Assembly: GCF_040047665.1 (NCBI RefSeq) | Contig: NZ_CP157355.1 | Coordinates: forward strand, 3,348,001-3,412,000 | From: Chitinibacter sp. FCG-7 | Lineage (GTDB): Bacteria; Pseudomonadota; Gammaproteobacteria; Burkholderiales; Chitinibacteraceae | DNA: 64,000 nt | Direction: 5' to 3' | Part shown: in pieces, positions 19,579-29,157 of the stretch | Position numbering within the stretch: the first letter of the stretch is position 1 | Layout of the letters: the number at the start of each line of letters is the position of its first letter | Notes under the pieces: model-generated | Told to the model about the DNA's origin: nothing | What the model saw: the letters and a program-made list of their open reading frames with translations, nothing else | The model's database searches: none | Translations under genes and position numbers: made by a program

Positions 19579-20492
19579 CTAGCTGGCTTCCCTGTCCCAG
19601 TACGGTTCGCTGCCAAAAAAGTCCTGCAGATAGCTGATAAAGGCGCGAACCTTGGGCGGCAACTGACGATTGGGCAGGTGAACTGCGTAGATAAAAAACT
19701 CGGTGGGTACATAGCCCGGCAACACCTCGATCAGCCGTCCGGCTTGCAAATCGCGCCCGACGATAAAAGTGGGTAGCAGTGCCAGCCCCAGCCCGCCCAG
19801 TACGGCCTGCGACAGCGCCTCATCGTCGTTAATGCGCAGGCTGCCCGAGACCGGAATCGCTACTTTGCCCGCAGACCCATTCAGATGCCACAGCCCTTGC
19901 GTGCTTAAGAAGGTGTAGTCCAGGCAGTTATGCCGGATCAGATCGGTACCGGTTGCTGCGGCGTCCCCGCGCGCTCCAGATAGGCCGGGCTGGCGCAGAT
20001 TTTCCGGCGAATAGGGGCCAGCCGCCGCGCGACCAGATTCTGCCCTGGGTTGGCGGTAATACGCAGCGCAATGTCATAGCCTTCTTCGGCCAGATCGACA
20101 AACCGGTCGCTCAGCGTCAGATCGACTGTCAAATCCGGGTACTGCATCATAAAGCCGGGTAAGGCACTGGCGACGTGCATGGTGCTAAATGCAACGGGTG
20201 CGCTGATTTTCAGTTTGCCGCGTGGCTCTTGCTGCAGTCTCGATACGGTAATGTCGGCCTGTGTCAGCTCGTCCAGAATGCGCTCGCAATGGTCAAAATA
20301 AGCTTCGCCGACTTCGGTCAGGCTCAGGCTGCGCGTGCTGCGATGCAGTAGCCGCACGCCCAGCGCCCCTTCCAGCCGTGTTAGCGCCTTGCTCACTCTG
20401 GATTTGGACACGTCCAGTCGCCTTGCTGCTGCAGAAAAACTCTTTTCTTTGACGATGGCGGCAAAGTACAGCATGTCATTGATATCGTGCAT
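19579..20492 (-). pseudogene. LysR-family transcriptional regulator, frameshifted
   Basis: The first 184 codons (20492 down to a stop at 19938) encode a LysR winged HTH (residues 1-60, MHDINDMLYFAAIVKEKSFS) and the start of the effector-binding domain. The frame is broken near 19940-19955. In another frame the rest continues without stops to 19579 and reads as a normal LysR C-terminus (DLIRHNCLDYT ... LPPKVRAFISYLQDFFG). A single-base indel would restore a protein of about 303 residues. Either the gene is recently inactivated or the assembly has an error. Two 49-bp elements bracket it, at 19444 and 20516. Confidence 0.85.
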
Positions 20493-20515
20493 GGCGATTA
20501 TTCTGGCTTAGGTTG

Positions 20516-20564
20516 GGGTATATATCTGTATGACAATCTAGTCATGGCTCACGTGGCAATACCT
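20516..20564. repeat. 49-bp bipartite palindromic element (copy 6), upstream of LysR gene
   Basis: GGGTAT at 20516-20521 and ATACCT at 20559-20564, starting 24 bp upstream of the LysR start codon on the minus strand. Confidence 0.75.
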
Positions 20565-20652
20565 ATGGTTTTACCGTGCACTGAATCCGCTGCGCGTTTG
20601 CTAGGAAAAACTAGTCCGTCGGATTGGTTTGCCGCTGTATTTGCTGCATCGT

Positions 20653-20685
20653 ATAACACTGTTTCCATAATGGAAACAGTGTTAT
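20653..20685. repeat. Perfect 33-bp inverted repeat
   Basis: Two exact 15-bp arms (ATAACACTGTTTCCA and its complement) around the loop TAA. It could be an operator or a terminator-like hairpin; the tract after it (TCATTTTA) is not a strong T-run. Confidence 0.8.
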
Positions 20686-21068
20686 TCATTTTACGTGGCT
20701 TATCAAAGCGCGGCGGTCCTTTTATGATTTGGGCCTGCAAAATGTGATCCGGCTTCATCCGGCCCAAAAAGCCTGCAATAGTCTGATTTTGTCGCTTTGC
20801 TGGTTTACTCTAGTGGCTTGCGCTGTAGCGATTTGCATCCTGCCTGTCTGCCCTCACTGGGCTGATTTTTTGCGTTAATCAATCTGCTGCTGCAGCTTGG
20901 CCGTGTCATTGTTTCCAAAAATAATTCAATAGCAAGTGGCAGTCGTGCTCTGTGTCGCGCGCTGGATACGCTTGTTCAGCGATGGAGCGTGCAGCGTACG
21001 CCTTCAGATGCATCGGCACGCCTGATCCAAACTGCCCATTACTCAGGGATATAAGGAGATACATAACC

Positions 21069-22412
21069 ATGCGTTACACCTCATTTGACGATTTCATCCA
21101 GCACGTTGCGGCGCGAAACCCGGGGCAGAGTGAGCAGCTGCAAGCCGTGACCGAAGTGATCGAAAGTGTCTGGCCATTTATTGAGCAAAATCCGAAATAC
21201 GCAACGCAAGGCTTGCTGGACCGGCTGGTTGAGCCTGAGCGCGTTTTGATGTTCCGCGTGGCCTGGGTGGACGATCACGGTGAGGTGCAAGTTAATCGCG
21301 GTTATCGCATCCAGCATTCATCGGCGATTGGCCCGTATAAAGGCGGCATTCGCTTTCATCCTTCGGTGAATTTGTCGATTTTGAAGTTTTTGGCTTTTGA
21401 GCAAACCTTTAAAAATGCGCTGACTACGCTACCGATGGGCGGCGGTAAGGGAGGCTCTGATTTTGACCCTAAAGGCCGCAGTGCAGGCGAAGTGATGCGT
21501 TTTTGCCAGGCATTTGTCAGCGAATTATTCCGCCATATTGGCGCGGATACCGACGTGCCGGCGGGCGATATCGGCGTTGGTGCGCGTGAAGTTGGTTTCA
21601 TGGCCGGCATGATGAAAAAACTAAGCAATCGGGCCGATTGCGTCTTCACCGGCAAAGGCCTGAGCTTTGGTGGCTCGTTAATTCGCCCTGAGGCCACGGG
21701 CTACGGCACCGTGTACTTTGCTCAGGAAATGCTCAAGCAGCAAGGGCGTAGTTTTGAAGGGATGCGCGTCAGTGTTTCCGGTGCGGGTAATGTGGCGCAA
21801 TACGCGATTGAAAAAGCCATGGCCCTGGGGGCAAAAGTGATCACCGTGTCCGACTCCAGTGGGACGGTGGTCGATGAAAGTGGCTTCACGCCAGACAAAC
21901 TGGCCGAGTTGATGGAGGTGAAAAACCACCTGTACGGGCGCGTTAACGATTACGCCAGCCGGGTTGGTGCACAATTTTATGCCAATACGCGGCCATGGCA
22001 TGTGCCGGTTGATATTGCGTTGCCGTGCGCAACGCAGAATGAGCTGGACGAAGTCGATGCACAGATTCTGGTGCAAAACGGCGTAATCTGTGTGGCCGAG
22101 GGCGCCAATATGCCATCGACTGCCGCCGCCGTGCGCGTGTTTGAAAGCAGCGGCGTGCTCTACGCGCCTGGCAAAGCCAGTAATGCAGGTGGCGTGGCGA
22201 CCTCGGGGCTGGAAATGAGTCAGAACGCCATGCGCCTGTCGTGGCCTCGCGAAGAGCTGGACGCCCGTCTGCAGGAAATCATGCGCAAAATCCATGAATC
22301 CTGCCTGCAATATGGCCGCAAAGCCGATGGCACGCTGAGCTATGTGGATGGCGCGAATATCGCCGGTTTTGTGAAAGTGGCCGATGCGATGCTGGCGCAG
22401 GGTGTGATCTGA
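21069..22412 (+). CDS. gdhA: NADP-specific glutamate dehydrogenase
   Basis: 447 residues, exactly the usual length of hexameric bacterial GdhA. The enzyme interconverts 2-oxoglutarate plus ammonia and glutamate. The substrate-site segment GPYKGGIRFH ... LPMGGGKGGSDFDPKG and the Rossmann motif GAGNVAQY are present. The ATG at 21069 follows a good AAGGAG; a longer frame from 20952 is not supported. The gene stands alone, beside a broken LysR gene that may once have regulated it. Confidence 0.96.
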   Translation: MRYTSFDDFIQHVAARNPGQSEQLQAVTEVIESVWPFIEQNPKYATQGLLDRLVEPERVLMFRVAWVDDHGEVQVNRGYRIQHSSAIGPYKGGIRFHPSVNLSILKFLAFEQTFKNALTTLPMGGGKGGSDFDPKGRSAGEVMRFCQAFVSELFRHIGADTDVPAGDIGVGAREVGFMAGMMKKLSNRADCVFTGKGLSFGGSLIRPEATGYGTVYFAQEMLKQQGRSFEGMRVSVSGAGNVAQYAIEKAMALGAKVITVSDSSGTVVDESGFTPDKLAELMEVKNHLYGRVNDYASRVGAQFYANTRPWHVPVDIALPCATQNELDEVDAQILVQNGVICVAEGANMPSTAAAVRVFESSGVLYAPGKASNAGGVATSGLEMSQNAMRLSWPREELDARLQEIMRKIHESCLQYGRKADGTLSYVDGANIAGFVKVADAMLAQGVI

Positions 22413-22472
22413 TTGCCTGCAGAGCGTCTGGCCGGGAATGGCTGGGCTGGATAGGGTGATGATTAAGCCGAG

Positions 22473-22521
22473 GGGTATGTGGTTGTAGGCAATATTGAAG
22501 CTTGCCTTTAGCGATTAACCC
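22473..22521. repeat. 49-bp bipartite palindromic element (copy 7), downstream of gdhA
   Basis: GGGTAT at 22473-22478 and TAACCC at 22516-22521 (two mismatches in the right hexamer). The left arm continues GTGGTTGTAGGC. It lies in the 22413-22648 gap. Confidence 0.6.
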
Positions 22522-22648
22522 CAGTCCGCTTTGATGAGCCGTGTGCTAGCCGCAAACCTGCGGTAATGTCTGTGGCTCTCTGCCCGCAGTACCGGATCTG
22601 GCTGGAGCGACGATATACTGAGGTTAGCAGCGCAAGGCCACAAAGGGG

Positions 22649-23554
22649 TTAGCTGCGCTGCTTTTTCTTCTTCGCTGCTTGCTTGGCTTTTCTGGTTGTG
22701 GTGCTGCTTTTCTTGCTGCTGACTTTGCTGCCGCGAGCTTCTTTGGCGCTGGCTTTTTTGCGGCTGCTGACGCTGGGTTTGCTGCTTTCATTCGCACCAA
22801 CGCGCGCGCATTGAATCACTGTTTTCTTCTTTTTCCCTTTGCCGGTCACCACTTTTTTGCATTGCCGACTGCTACGGCTTTCCGTGGTGGCGCTGCGCGC
22901 GCTGCTATCGGCTTTGGGGCGGCTGCTGGCGGCGAGCAGGGAATTGACGTTCAGGCCTTGCGTTCCGCCATCGGCGATGCGGCGTGCGCCATTAAAGCGG
23001 CTTTGCCAGTAGTTGATATTCATATTGGCCACTTCAATATTGCGGCCTTTGCGTGGCGAATGAATAAAGCGGTTGTCGCCCAGGTAAATGCCCACGTGTG
23101 AGAATGTGCGCCCCAGCGTATTGAAGAACACCAGATCGCCTGGTTTTAATTCCGATTTGTCGATGGACTGCCCGGTATGCGCCATTTCAAAGGCGGTACG
23201 CGGCAGCGTGATATTCATCGAGTTTTGAAATACGTATTTGATAAAGCCCGAGCAATCGAGCCCGGACTCGGGGGTGTTGCCGCCCCAGGTGTATTTCACG
23301 CCGATCAGGCTCATGGCCGAGAGCAGCAAATCCTGTGCTGGCTGGTAATCGCTGCCCTTGGGCATGGTCTTGGGTTTGCTGCGTTGACGCGAGGGGGCGG
23401 GGGCTTCGGCGGCGGCCGGACTGTCGGGGACGTTCTCCAGCGTGATGCTGCTTTTGAGCTCGGGGTTGCTGTCACCCAGCGGCATATCCTGATCCGCGAG
23501 CACTGATTGCGTTGCACAGCTCAAGACTGTGGCGAGAATGATGATCCATTTCAT
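22649..23554 (-). CDS. NlpC/P60 family peptidoglycan endopeptidase
   Basis: 301 residues from the ATG at 23554 (the in-frame TTG two codons earlier is less likely). A signal peptide (MKWIIILATVLSCATQSVLA) is followed by a Pro-rich linker and an NlpC/P60 domain (about 75-195) with the catalytic Cys101 in LDCSGF, His153 in FSHVGIYLG and His165 in FIHSPRKG. These enzymes cut peptide stems of the cell wall. The C-terminal 100 residues are very basic and Ser/Lys-rich and may bind the wall or nucleic acid. Confidence 0.88.
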   Translation of the reverse strand: MKWIIILATVLSCATQSVLADQDMPLGDSNPELKSSITLENVPDSPAAAEAPAPSRQRSKPKTMPKGSDYQPAQDLLLSAMSLIGVKYTWGGNTPESGLDCSGFIKYVFQNSMNITLPRTAFEMAHTGQSIDKSELKPGDLVFFNTLGRTFSHVGIYLGDNRFIHSPRKGRNIEVANMNINYWQSRFNGARRIADGGTQGLNVNSLLAASSRPKADSSARSATTESRSSRQCKKVVTGKGKKKKTVIQCARVGANESSKPSVSSRKKASAKEARGSKVSSKKSSTTTRKAKQAAKKKKQRS

Positions 23555-23638
23555 GGGCAAGAACTTTACGGGTGTGGAAAACGGCTGTAAAGCCTAAAAT
23601 TCAAATAATTGGCTGATTGCCCTCAATGGACAGACTGA

Positions 23639-25324
23639 ATGCTTAAAGAAACGTTCACCGTGATGCGAGACCTCCCGCGAGTGCGCGAGATTATTGCAAT
23701 TTTGATGCGTCATGGCTTGGGTAATTTGGTACAAAGATTAGGCTTGGCAAAAGGAATCGAGCGTGCTGGCGACTTGCTGCACTGGCCGGGCGATCATGAG
23801 GTTGAATTGCTTGATCCGCCAGTTCGCGTCAGGCGGGCGCTGGAGCAGTTGGGGCCGACTTTTATCAAGCTGGGGCAGGTGATGGCTACGCGCGTGGATA
23901 TGTTTCCGCCTGAGTGGATTGCCGAATTTGAAAAGCTGCAAAACGACGTGCCGCCACTGGCTTTTGCCGAGATCGAGGCTGAATTGCGTACGGCGCTGGG
24001 GCAGGATCCGCACGAGGTTTTTAGCGAGCTGGACCCCAAGCCGATTGGCTCGGCCTCGATTGCCCAGGTGCACCGCGCCAAATTGCCCGATGGCACCGAG
24101 GTGGTGCTGAAAATCCGGCGGCCGAATATTATTCCCAAAATCGAAGCTGATCTGCGGATTTTGCGCCATATCGCCGGTCTGGCGATGTTCGAGTTTCCTG
24201 ATTTACGCCGCTATCAGCCGATCCGCGTCGTGGATGAATTTGCCAAATCGCTGCATCGCGAGCTCAATCTGTCGATTGAAGCGCGCAATCTGGAGCGCTT
24301 TATCACCAATTTTGCCGGGCATGACGAGATTGTGATTCCCAAAATCTGGTGGCAATGGACTTCAGAGCGCCTGATTGTGCAGGAATATGTGGGCGGCGTG
24401 GCGGGCAATGATCTAGCCGCCGCCGATGCTGCCGGACTTGATCGCAAGCTGCTGGCAGCGCGGGGTGCTGATGCCGTGCTCAAGATGGTGTTGATTGATG
24501 GGTATTTTCACGCCGACCCGCATCCGGGCAATGTGAAATACCTGCCTGGCAGCCGCATTGCTTTTCTCGATTTTGGCATGGTGGGGCGTTTGCCGCATCC
24601 GCGGCGCGATCATATCGTTGATCTGCTGGCCGCGCTGGCGCAGCGTGACGAGCATGGCATTCTGAATGTCTTGCTCGAGTGGACTGGCGATACGGTGGTC
24701 GACGAAGAGCAACTGGAGGCCGATATTGCCGACTTTATGTTTAATTATGAAAATCTCTCGCTTAAGGATATCCAGTTTGGCCATTTGCTCAATGATGTGG
24801 CCATGATTATGCGCGAGCATGAAATTACGCTGCCATCGGATCTGACCCTGCTGTTCAAGGCGCTGATCACGCTGGAAGGGCTGGGGCGGCAGCTGGACCC
24901 GGATTTTCAAATGGTGCCGCACCTGACGCCTTTTGTGAAAGAAGTCATTCTGACGCGCTACAACCCCAAAACCCTGCTCAAGCGTGGCAAAGACAATCTG
25001 TTTGAGGCGTTTAATGTGTTGTCGGGCTTGCCACGGGATGTGGGCAAGCTGATCAAGCAGGCGCGCCGGGGCAATTTGCGCGTTGATCTGGATTTAAAAC
25101 GCCTCGATCATTTTGGCGTGCAACTGGCTAAAAGCGCCAATCGGCTGACAATGGGCATTGTGACCGGCGCCTTGATTATCGGCTCGTCGATTGCCATGAC
25201 CATCAAGGTTGGTCCGACGATTTTCGGCATGCCGGTGCTGGGTTTTCTGGGGTTTGTCGTCGCTTTGCTCAATGCCATCTGGCTGATGTTTGCCATCTGG
25301 ATTTCCAGCAAGTCCGAGCGTTAA
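23639..25324 (+). CDS. ABC1/UbiB (AarF) family atypical protein kinase-like protein
   Basis: 561 residues. The ABC1 core carries the family KxGQ motif (GPTFIKLGQVMATR, about 73-86), the A-rich loop GSASIAQVHRAKL, the metal-binding HADPHPGN and the DFG (AFLDFGMVGRL). Two hydrophobic helices lie at the C-terminus (about 505-555). UbiB supports ubiquinone synthesis; this N-terminus differs from classical UbiB, so it may be a second AarF-type paralogue. The stop overlaps the convergent glycosylase gene by 4 bp. Confidence 0.85.
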   Translation: MLKETFTVMRDLPRVREIIAILMRHGLGNLVQRLGLAKGIERAGDLLHWPGDHEVELLDPPVRVRRALEQLGPTFIKLGQVMATRVDMFPPEWIAEFEKLQNDVPPLAFAEIEAELRTALGQDPHEVFSELDPKPIGSASIAQVHRAKLPDGTEVVLKIRRPNIIPKIEADLRILRHIAGLAMFEFPDLRRYQPIRVVDEFAKSLHRELNLSIEARNLERFITNFAGHDEIVIPKIWWQWTSERLIVQEYVGGVAGNDLAAADAAGLDRKLLAARGADAVLKMVLIDGYFHADPHPGNVKYLPGSRIAFLDFGMVGRLPHPRRDHIVDLLAALAQRDEHGILNVLLEWTGDTVVDEEQLEADIADFMFNYENLSLKDIQFGHLLNDVAMIMREHEITLPSDLTLLFKALITLEGLGRQLDPDFQMVPHLTPFVKEVILTRYNPKTLLKRGKDNLFEAFNVLSGLPRDVGKLIKQARRGNLRVDLDLKRLDHFGVQLAKSANRLTMGIVTGALIIGSSIAMTIKVGPTIFGMPVLGFLGFVVALLNAIWLMFAIWISSKSER

Positions 25325-25827
25325 TTCCTCAGCAACGCCATTTCAATCAATGGCTGCCAAGCGGCAAGCTTGGCTGGGAACGCAAGGGTATATGCCGGGC
25401 TGCTAGATGGTGCAACGGCTGCATGAATATACCCCGGCAATAGTTTCTGGCCGTGACGCGCGGCGGTCTGCCCGTTGAAAATAACGTGAGTCAAGTTGGG
25501 GTGCTGTAGTAGCAGCTCGCTCAGGGTATTGGTTTGAATGTCGGAGAGGGCTGAGTCCAGGCTGCCGGGGCGAGCTGCGCTGTGTACTACGTCCCAGAGG
25601 GCAATGCCGTGCTTGAGCAGAATCGGGTAGCGCTCGGCAAAAGGTAGTACCAGCAAAGGCTCATTCAGGATGGTCGCCAGCATTGGCCAGAATGCATTGC
25701 GCGGGTGGGCGTAGTAGTGCCCCTGCAAGAGCGAAGCATCCCCCGGCAAGCTACCTAGAATCAGCAAGCGGCTATGCTGATCGCACACCGGGGCAAAGCT
25801 GGATTTGATCTCTGCGGGCTCTCCCAT
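25321..25827 (-). CDS. DNA-deoxyinosine glycosylase (UDG family 6, HDG)
   Basis: 168 residues from the ATG at 25827; a GTG at 25836 is also possible. The hypoxanthine-DNA glycosylase motifs are clear: ILGSLPGDASL followed by GHYYAHPRNAFWPML, and the later VIFNGQTAARH. Such enzymes excise deaminated adenine and uracil from DNA. A 49-bp GGGTAT/ATACCC element (25386-25434) is embedded in the C-terminal coding part. The gene converges on the UbiB-like gene. Confidence 0.85.
   Translation of the reverse strand: MGEPAEIKSSFAPVCDQHSRLLILGSLPGDASLLQGHYYAHPRNAFWPMLATILNEPLLVLPFAERYPILLKHGIALWDVVHSAARPGSLDSALSDIQTNTLSELLLQHPNLTHVIFNGQTAARHGQKLLPGYIHAAVAPSSSPAYTLAFPAKLAAWQPLIEMALLRN
25386..25434. repeat. 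49-bp bipartite palindromic element (copy 8), inside glycosylase gene
   Basis: GGGTAT at 25386-25391 and ATACCC at 25429-25434, both hexamers perfect, within the DNA-deoxyinosine glycosylase coding sequence. Confidence 0.75.
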
Positions 25828-25845
25828 CGATAACACTGGGTGTCT

Positions 25846-27636
25846 TTATGATTTGATCAGCGCTGCGCCATCAAAGCCCAGTCGTAAATTGCCCCAGTGC
25901 CGACCGCCAATAAAAATTGGCACGTCCAGCTCGGTCATGATTTCGCCGGTGTCGCGCACATAGTTTTGCAGCAGGAAACGCTCGGTATTTTGCGCGGCGC
26001 GCAGGCCTGCCGGATCATTGAAAATGCGCTCGTTGCGGCTATTGAGCAAATCAACTGCGTGCTCGCCCGTCATCGGATGCGAGTACCAACTATTGTGCGT
26101 CGGGCCATAGCCTTTATTGTCCACCGCCAGCGCAAATTTGCCGCCTTGCGCTGTTTTGGCCAGCTCGTCGTACAGCGGCTGGATTTCGCTGACAAAGAGC
26201 TGGTTGTAGCTGGTTTTGTACTTTTGCGGCTTGGTGTTTGGTATGGCCTGGTAGTTCTGATCGAATACATTGATGCCACGCGCCTGCATCGCTTCAATCT
26301 TGGCGGCGACTTGATCCCGGTATTGCGAGCACAGGGTGATCATGGCATCGAGCGGGCCTTGGCCGATGACAAAGCGACCCACCATGGCCTGCACGTCTTC
26401 GGTTGCCTTGGCGACGTCTTTGGACGACTCGGCTGAGCGGGCCATTTTTTCATTGACTGTGCGCGATAGCTGGTGGATTTCGGCCACATTCGCGTTCACG
26501 ACATTATTGGCGGCGGTAAATTCTTCCAACGTCTGGGCAATCCCGCTGAGAGCCTGCGCAGTTTGCTCGAAGTCATGCATCATTTTGGCAAATTGCGACG
26601 AGGCTTTTTCGACGACATCGCGGGTCATGTTGGCGTCTTGGGTGATCAGCTGGGTTTCGGTGAGTGTTTCCGAAACCTGATTGAGCATATTGTCGATGTC
26701 GCTGGAAATCTCATCTGTTGCAACGCCGACTTTTTCGGCCAGCTTGCGTACTTCATCGGCCACCACTGCAAAGCCGCGGCCTTGTTCACCTGCACGGGCG
26801 GCTTCAATCGCGGCATTGAGCGCCAGCAGATTGGTCTGCCCGGCAATTTCCTTGATGAGATCAACAATCGTCTTGATGCTGGACGAACGCTTGTTCAAGC
26901 CATCTACCGTCTGGTTGAACGAGCTGATTTTGGTGTTGATCGCATTAATCCGGCTGACAACATCCTGCAATTCGGAGTACGAGGCGTGTGCCATATCCAG
27001 ATTGGTGACGGTGGTGTGCGATATTTCGCCAGTCTGGCGCGAAACGGTGTTGATGCCTTCGCTGGTGTTGTGGCTGGCCTGCACAATACTTTTGGCCAGC
27101 GTGTCCTGTTGCTCGGTGGCCTGTGCCGAATCCCGGATGTGCTTTTGTGATTTGGCCGCTTCGAGCGCCATGCTGATCGTCATGGTCTGCACATTGGCAA
27201 TAATATCGCGCTGTTTGCCCAAAAAACGGTTGCAGGTGATGGCCAGCTGGCTGATTTCGTCGCTATAAGGCGCGGGGATATTTTGTGACAAGTCACCTTC
27301 GTGATCGGCAGCATCGGTGAAAACCTGATTGATCAGCTGCACCGGCTTGGTAATCCATAAATGGAAATACAGGATTTCAATGGCGCAAAAGAGCATCGAG
27401 CTGATTAACAGCAGCCAGCCGATATTGATCAGGGTGGCAAAGAGCTGCCGGATGCCTATTTGCTGTGCCGTCGGCATGCTGCCAATGATCTGCTCCAGCT
27501 CACCTTGTGCCCAGTACAGGCTAAAAAGTGCAGTCAGCGGGAAAAGGCACAAAATACCGATAAACGCATATTTGCGCCCCAGCGTAGGGATAAAATTTCG
27601 CTCAAACGAGCGATGAAAGTCGGCTAGCCATGTCAT
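25846..27636 (-). CDS. Methyl-accepting chemotaxis protein with C-terminal sensor domain
   Basis: 596 residues. Two membrane helices (about 24-44 and 70-92) are separated by only about 25 residues, so there is no large periplasmic sensor. A HAMP-like region (about 95-150) and the MCP signalling domain follow, with the conserved hairpin [20 protein letters not shown] (about 265-285). After it comes a cytoplasmic domain (about 425-596, [13 protein letters not shown] ... [15 protein letters not shown]) that looks like a PAS/Cache-type sensor. It lies 10 bp upstream, in the transcription sense, of the glycosylase gene. Confidence 0.88.
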   Translation of the reverse strand: MTWLADFHRSFERNFIPTLGRKYAFIGILCLFPLTALFSLYWAQGELEQIIGSMPTAQQIGIRQLFATLINIGWLLLISSMLFCAIEILYFHLWITKPVQLINQVFTDAADHEGDLSQNIPAPYSDEISQLAITCNRFLGKQRDIIANVQTMTISMALEAAKSQKHIRDSAQATEQQDTLAKSIVQASHNTSEGINTVSRQTGEISHTTVTNLDMAHASYSELQDVVSRINAINTKISSFNQTVDGLNKRSSSIKTIVDLIKEIAGQTNLLALNAAIEAARAGEQGRGFAVVADEVRKLAEKVGVATDEISSDIDNMLNQVSETLTETQLITQDANMTRDVVEKASSQFAKMMHDFEQTAQALSGIAQTLEEFTAANNVVNANVAEIHQLSRTVNEKMARSAESSKDVAKATEDVQAMVGRFVIGQGPLDAMITLCSQYRDQVAAKIEAMQARGINVFDQNYQAIPNTKPQKYKTSYNQLFVSEIQPLYDELAKTAQGGKFALAVDNKGYGPTHNSWYSHPMTGEHAVDLLNSRNERIFNDPAGLRAAQNTERFLLQNYVRDTGEIMTELDVPIFIGGRHWGNLRLGFDGAALIKS

Positions 27637-27687
27637 TGTTATTTTTTCCGCGCGATGACTGCGCTGTAAACGTCAGGTGAATCAGGT

Positions 27688-28101
27688 TCAGTGGTCAAAT
27701 GCCAGTTGCAGATCATCCAGAGACAGATGCCATTTTTTCAGCATGCGGCTAAATACGGCCAGCTCGGCGTCGTTGATTTCTTGATCCGATTTGGCCAGAT
27801 CAAGCGAGAGCGCAGCCAGTTGCAGGCGTTTTTTCGGGTCGTCAACGGTTTCCAGCAATTGGTCAATATGTTCTTTGTTAACCAGATGCACTGTGCCTTG
27901 TTCATCGGCTTCGTCGCCAATATCGTTGCAGTAATCCTGCAAGACCTGAATAAAGCCTTTGCGGGTAATGCCAAGCACGTCGTACACGTGCAGGTGTTCC
28001 AGCTCGTCGATTTCTTCCGGGTCAAAATTGCCATCACAAATCATTTGCAAGACAAGCAGGCGAGCCATGGCTTCGGGGCTGTTTACTGGGTATTTTTTCA
28101 T
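27688..28101 (-). CDS. TerB-like protein
   Basis: 137-residue all-helical, acidic protein. The segment LQLAALSLDLAKSDQEINDAELAVFSRMLKKW resembles the TerB/DjlA-type domain with acidic metal-binding positions. No signal or membrane segment is present. The start overlaps the stop of the upstream thioesterase gene by 4 bp (ATGA), so the two are translationally coupled. Its precise role is unknown. Confidence 0.6.
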   Translation of the reverse strand: MKKYPVNSPEAMARLLVLQMICDGNFDPEEIDELEHLHVYDVLGITRKGFIQVLQDYCNDIGDEADEQGTVHLVNKEHIDQLLETVDDPKKRLQLAALSLDLAKSDQEINDAELAVFSRMLKKWHLSLDDLQLAFDH

Positions 28102-28535
28102 TTTTCTAGTCCTTGTCGTTCAAGAGCGGTGCGTAATGCAGGCGGCAGGCTACAAATTTGCTGCCGCTGGTAGTCATAAGCAACCATCGTGGTTTTGGCT
28201 TGCGCAATCGTGCGCGTTTGCTGGCTGACATCATAGTAAAGTTCAAAGCTGGCACGGCTGATTTCTGCTGCGCCTAAACGAATACGCAACACATCGCCAT
28301 AAAAAGCCTCGTTGCCAAAAACAATCGCCGCGTCGGCCATAATCAGCCCTTTATCACCAATACGCAGTTCAGATTCAAAGCCTTGCGACTGCAGCCATTG
28401 CATTCTGGCTTCATGCAGCATGGCCATTAAAGCGTCATTGCTCAGGTGCTGGCCATAGTTGATATCGCGTATCCGCACTGGCAATTCGGTGCTGAATAAA
28501 TTGCAGTCAGGTAATGTAAGCGCCAAACGTGCCAT
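28098..28535 (-). CDS. Acyl-CoA thioesterase, hotdog fold (4HBT type)
   Basis: 145 residues. The 4HBT signature is recognisable (VRIRDINYGQHLSNDALMAMLHEAR), with Asp and His near the expected catalytic surface, and RIRLGAAEISRASFELYYDV forms the central strands. It hydrolyses acyl-CoA esters; the substrate cannot be told. It overlaps the TerB-like gene by 4 bp. Confidence 0.83.
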   Translation of the reverse strand: MARLALTLPDCNLFSTELPVRIRDINYGQHLSNDALMAMLHEARMQWLQSQGFESELRIGDKGLIMADAAIVFGNEAFYGDVLRIRLGAAEISRASFELYYDVSQQTRTIAQAKTTMVAYDYQRQQICSLPPALRTALERQGLEK

Positions 28536-28664
28536 GGTGTTTAAATAAGCTAATTCTTAAATGGTTAAGCTGAGTGTATGCTCGTCGGGGCTGATGCTGC
28601 AATAGCCCGGGGGTGGATTAGCCTGCTAGACTGGGTAATGTATTTACCGTACAGGGAGATGAAA

Positions 28665-29114
28665 ATGTATACGCGCATTTTGGTTCCGGTCGATCATAGC
28701 GATACCAGCGCAGCTGCGCTGGTGGAGGCCGCACGTTTGGCTACGGAGCAGCACGCCGTGATTCGATTGGTTCATGTCATTGATTTGGCTCAGTTTGCCT
28801 GGAGTGCCAACGAGTTTCTGGATGTGCCGCAGCTGCAAGCGTCATTGAAAGAGGGCGGTCATAGTTTGTTGCTTGAGCGTGCTGCGGTTTTGCGTGAGCA
28901 GGGCATCGAGGTGGAAACAGATTTGCTGGAAATCTGGGGTGGCCAGATTGCCAAAGTATTGGTTGAAGACGCCACCCGCTGGCAGGCGCATCTGCTGGTG
29001 ATGGGTACGCACGGTTATGGCGGCTTGACGCATTTATTGCTCGGTAGTGTGGCCGAGGGCGTAATGCAGCACACCCGTATCCCGGTTTTGCTGGTCAAGG
29101 CTCCGGTCAAATAA
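28665..29114 (+). CDS. Universal stress protein UspA family
   Basis: 149 residues from the ATG at 28665, which has GGGAG (28654-28658) at proper spacing; the ATG at 28659 is too close to it. The fold starts YTRILVPVDHSD and ends with the ATP-binding signature GTHGYGGLTHLLLGSVAEGV. Such proteins accumulate under stress and starvation. Confidence 0.92.
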   Translation: MYTRILVPVDHSDTSAAALVEAARLATEQHAVIRLVHVIDLAQFAWSANEFLDVPQLQASLKEGGHSLLLERAAVLREQGIEVETDLLEIWGGQIAKVLVEDATRWQAHLLVMGTHGYGGLTHLLLGSVAEGVMQHTRIPVLLVKAPVK

Positions 29115-29157
29115 GTCGCTAGTTTTAGTATTAATTCATCTTCAGGTAGTCAGTTGC

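Larger units (their letters stand above)
20493..21068. other. Intergenic region between the LysR pseudogene and gdhA
   Basis: About 575 bp without a convincing gene. It holds a 49-bp GGGTAT/ATACCT element (20516-20564), a perfect 33-bp inverted repeat (20653-20685), and AAGGAG shortly before the gdhA start. An 86-codon frame at 20487-20747 runs across the repeat and has no recognisable domain. Confidence 0.6.

Noticed and set aside
20487..20747. 86-codon plus-strand frame upstream of gdhA
   Set aside because: It starts in the LysR start region, runs through a 49-bp element and the 33-bp inverted repeat, and has no recognisable domain.
22679..23101. 140-codon Ala/Phe-rich plus-strand frame
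   Set aside because: Antisense shadow of the Lys/Ser-rich C-terminus of the NlpC/P60 gene.
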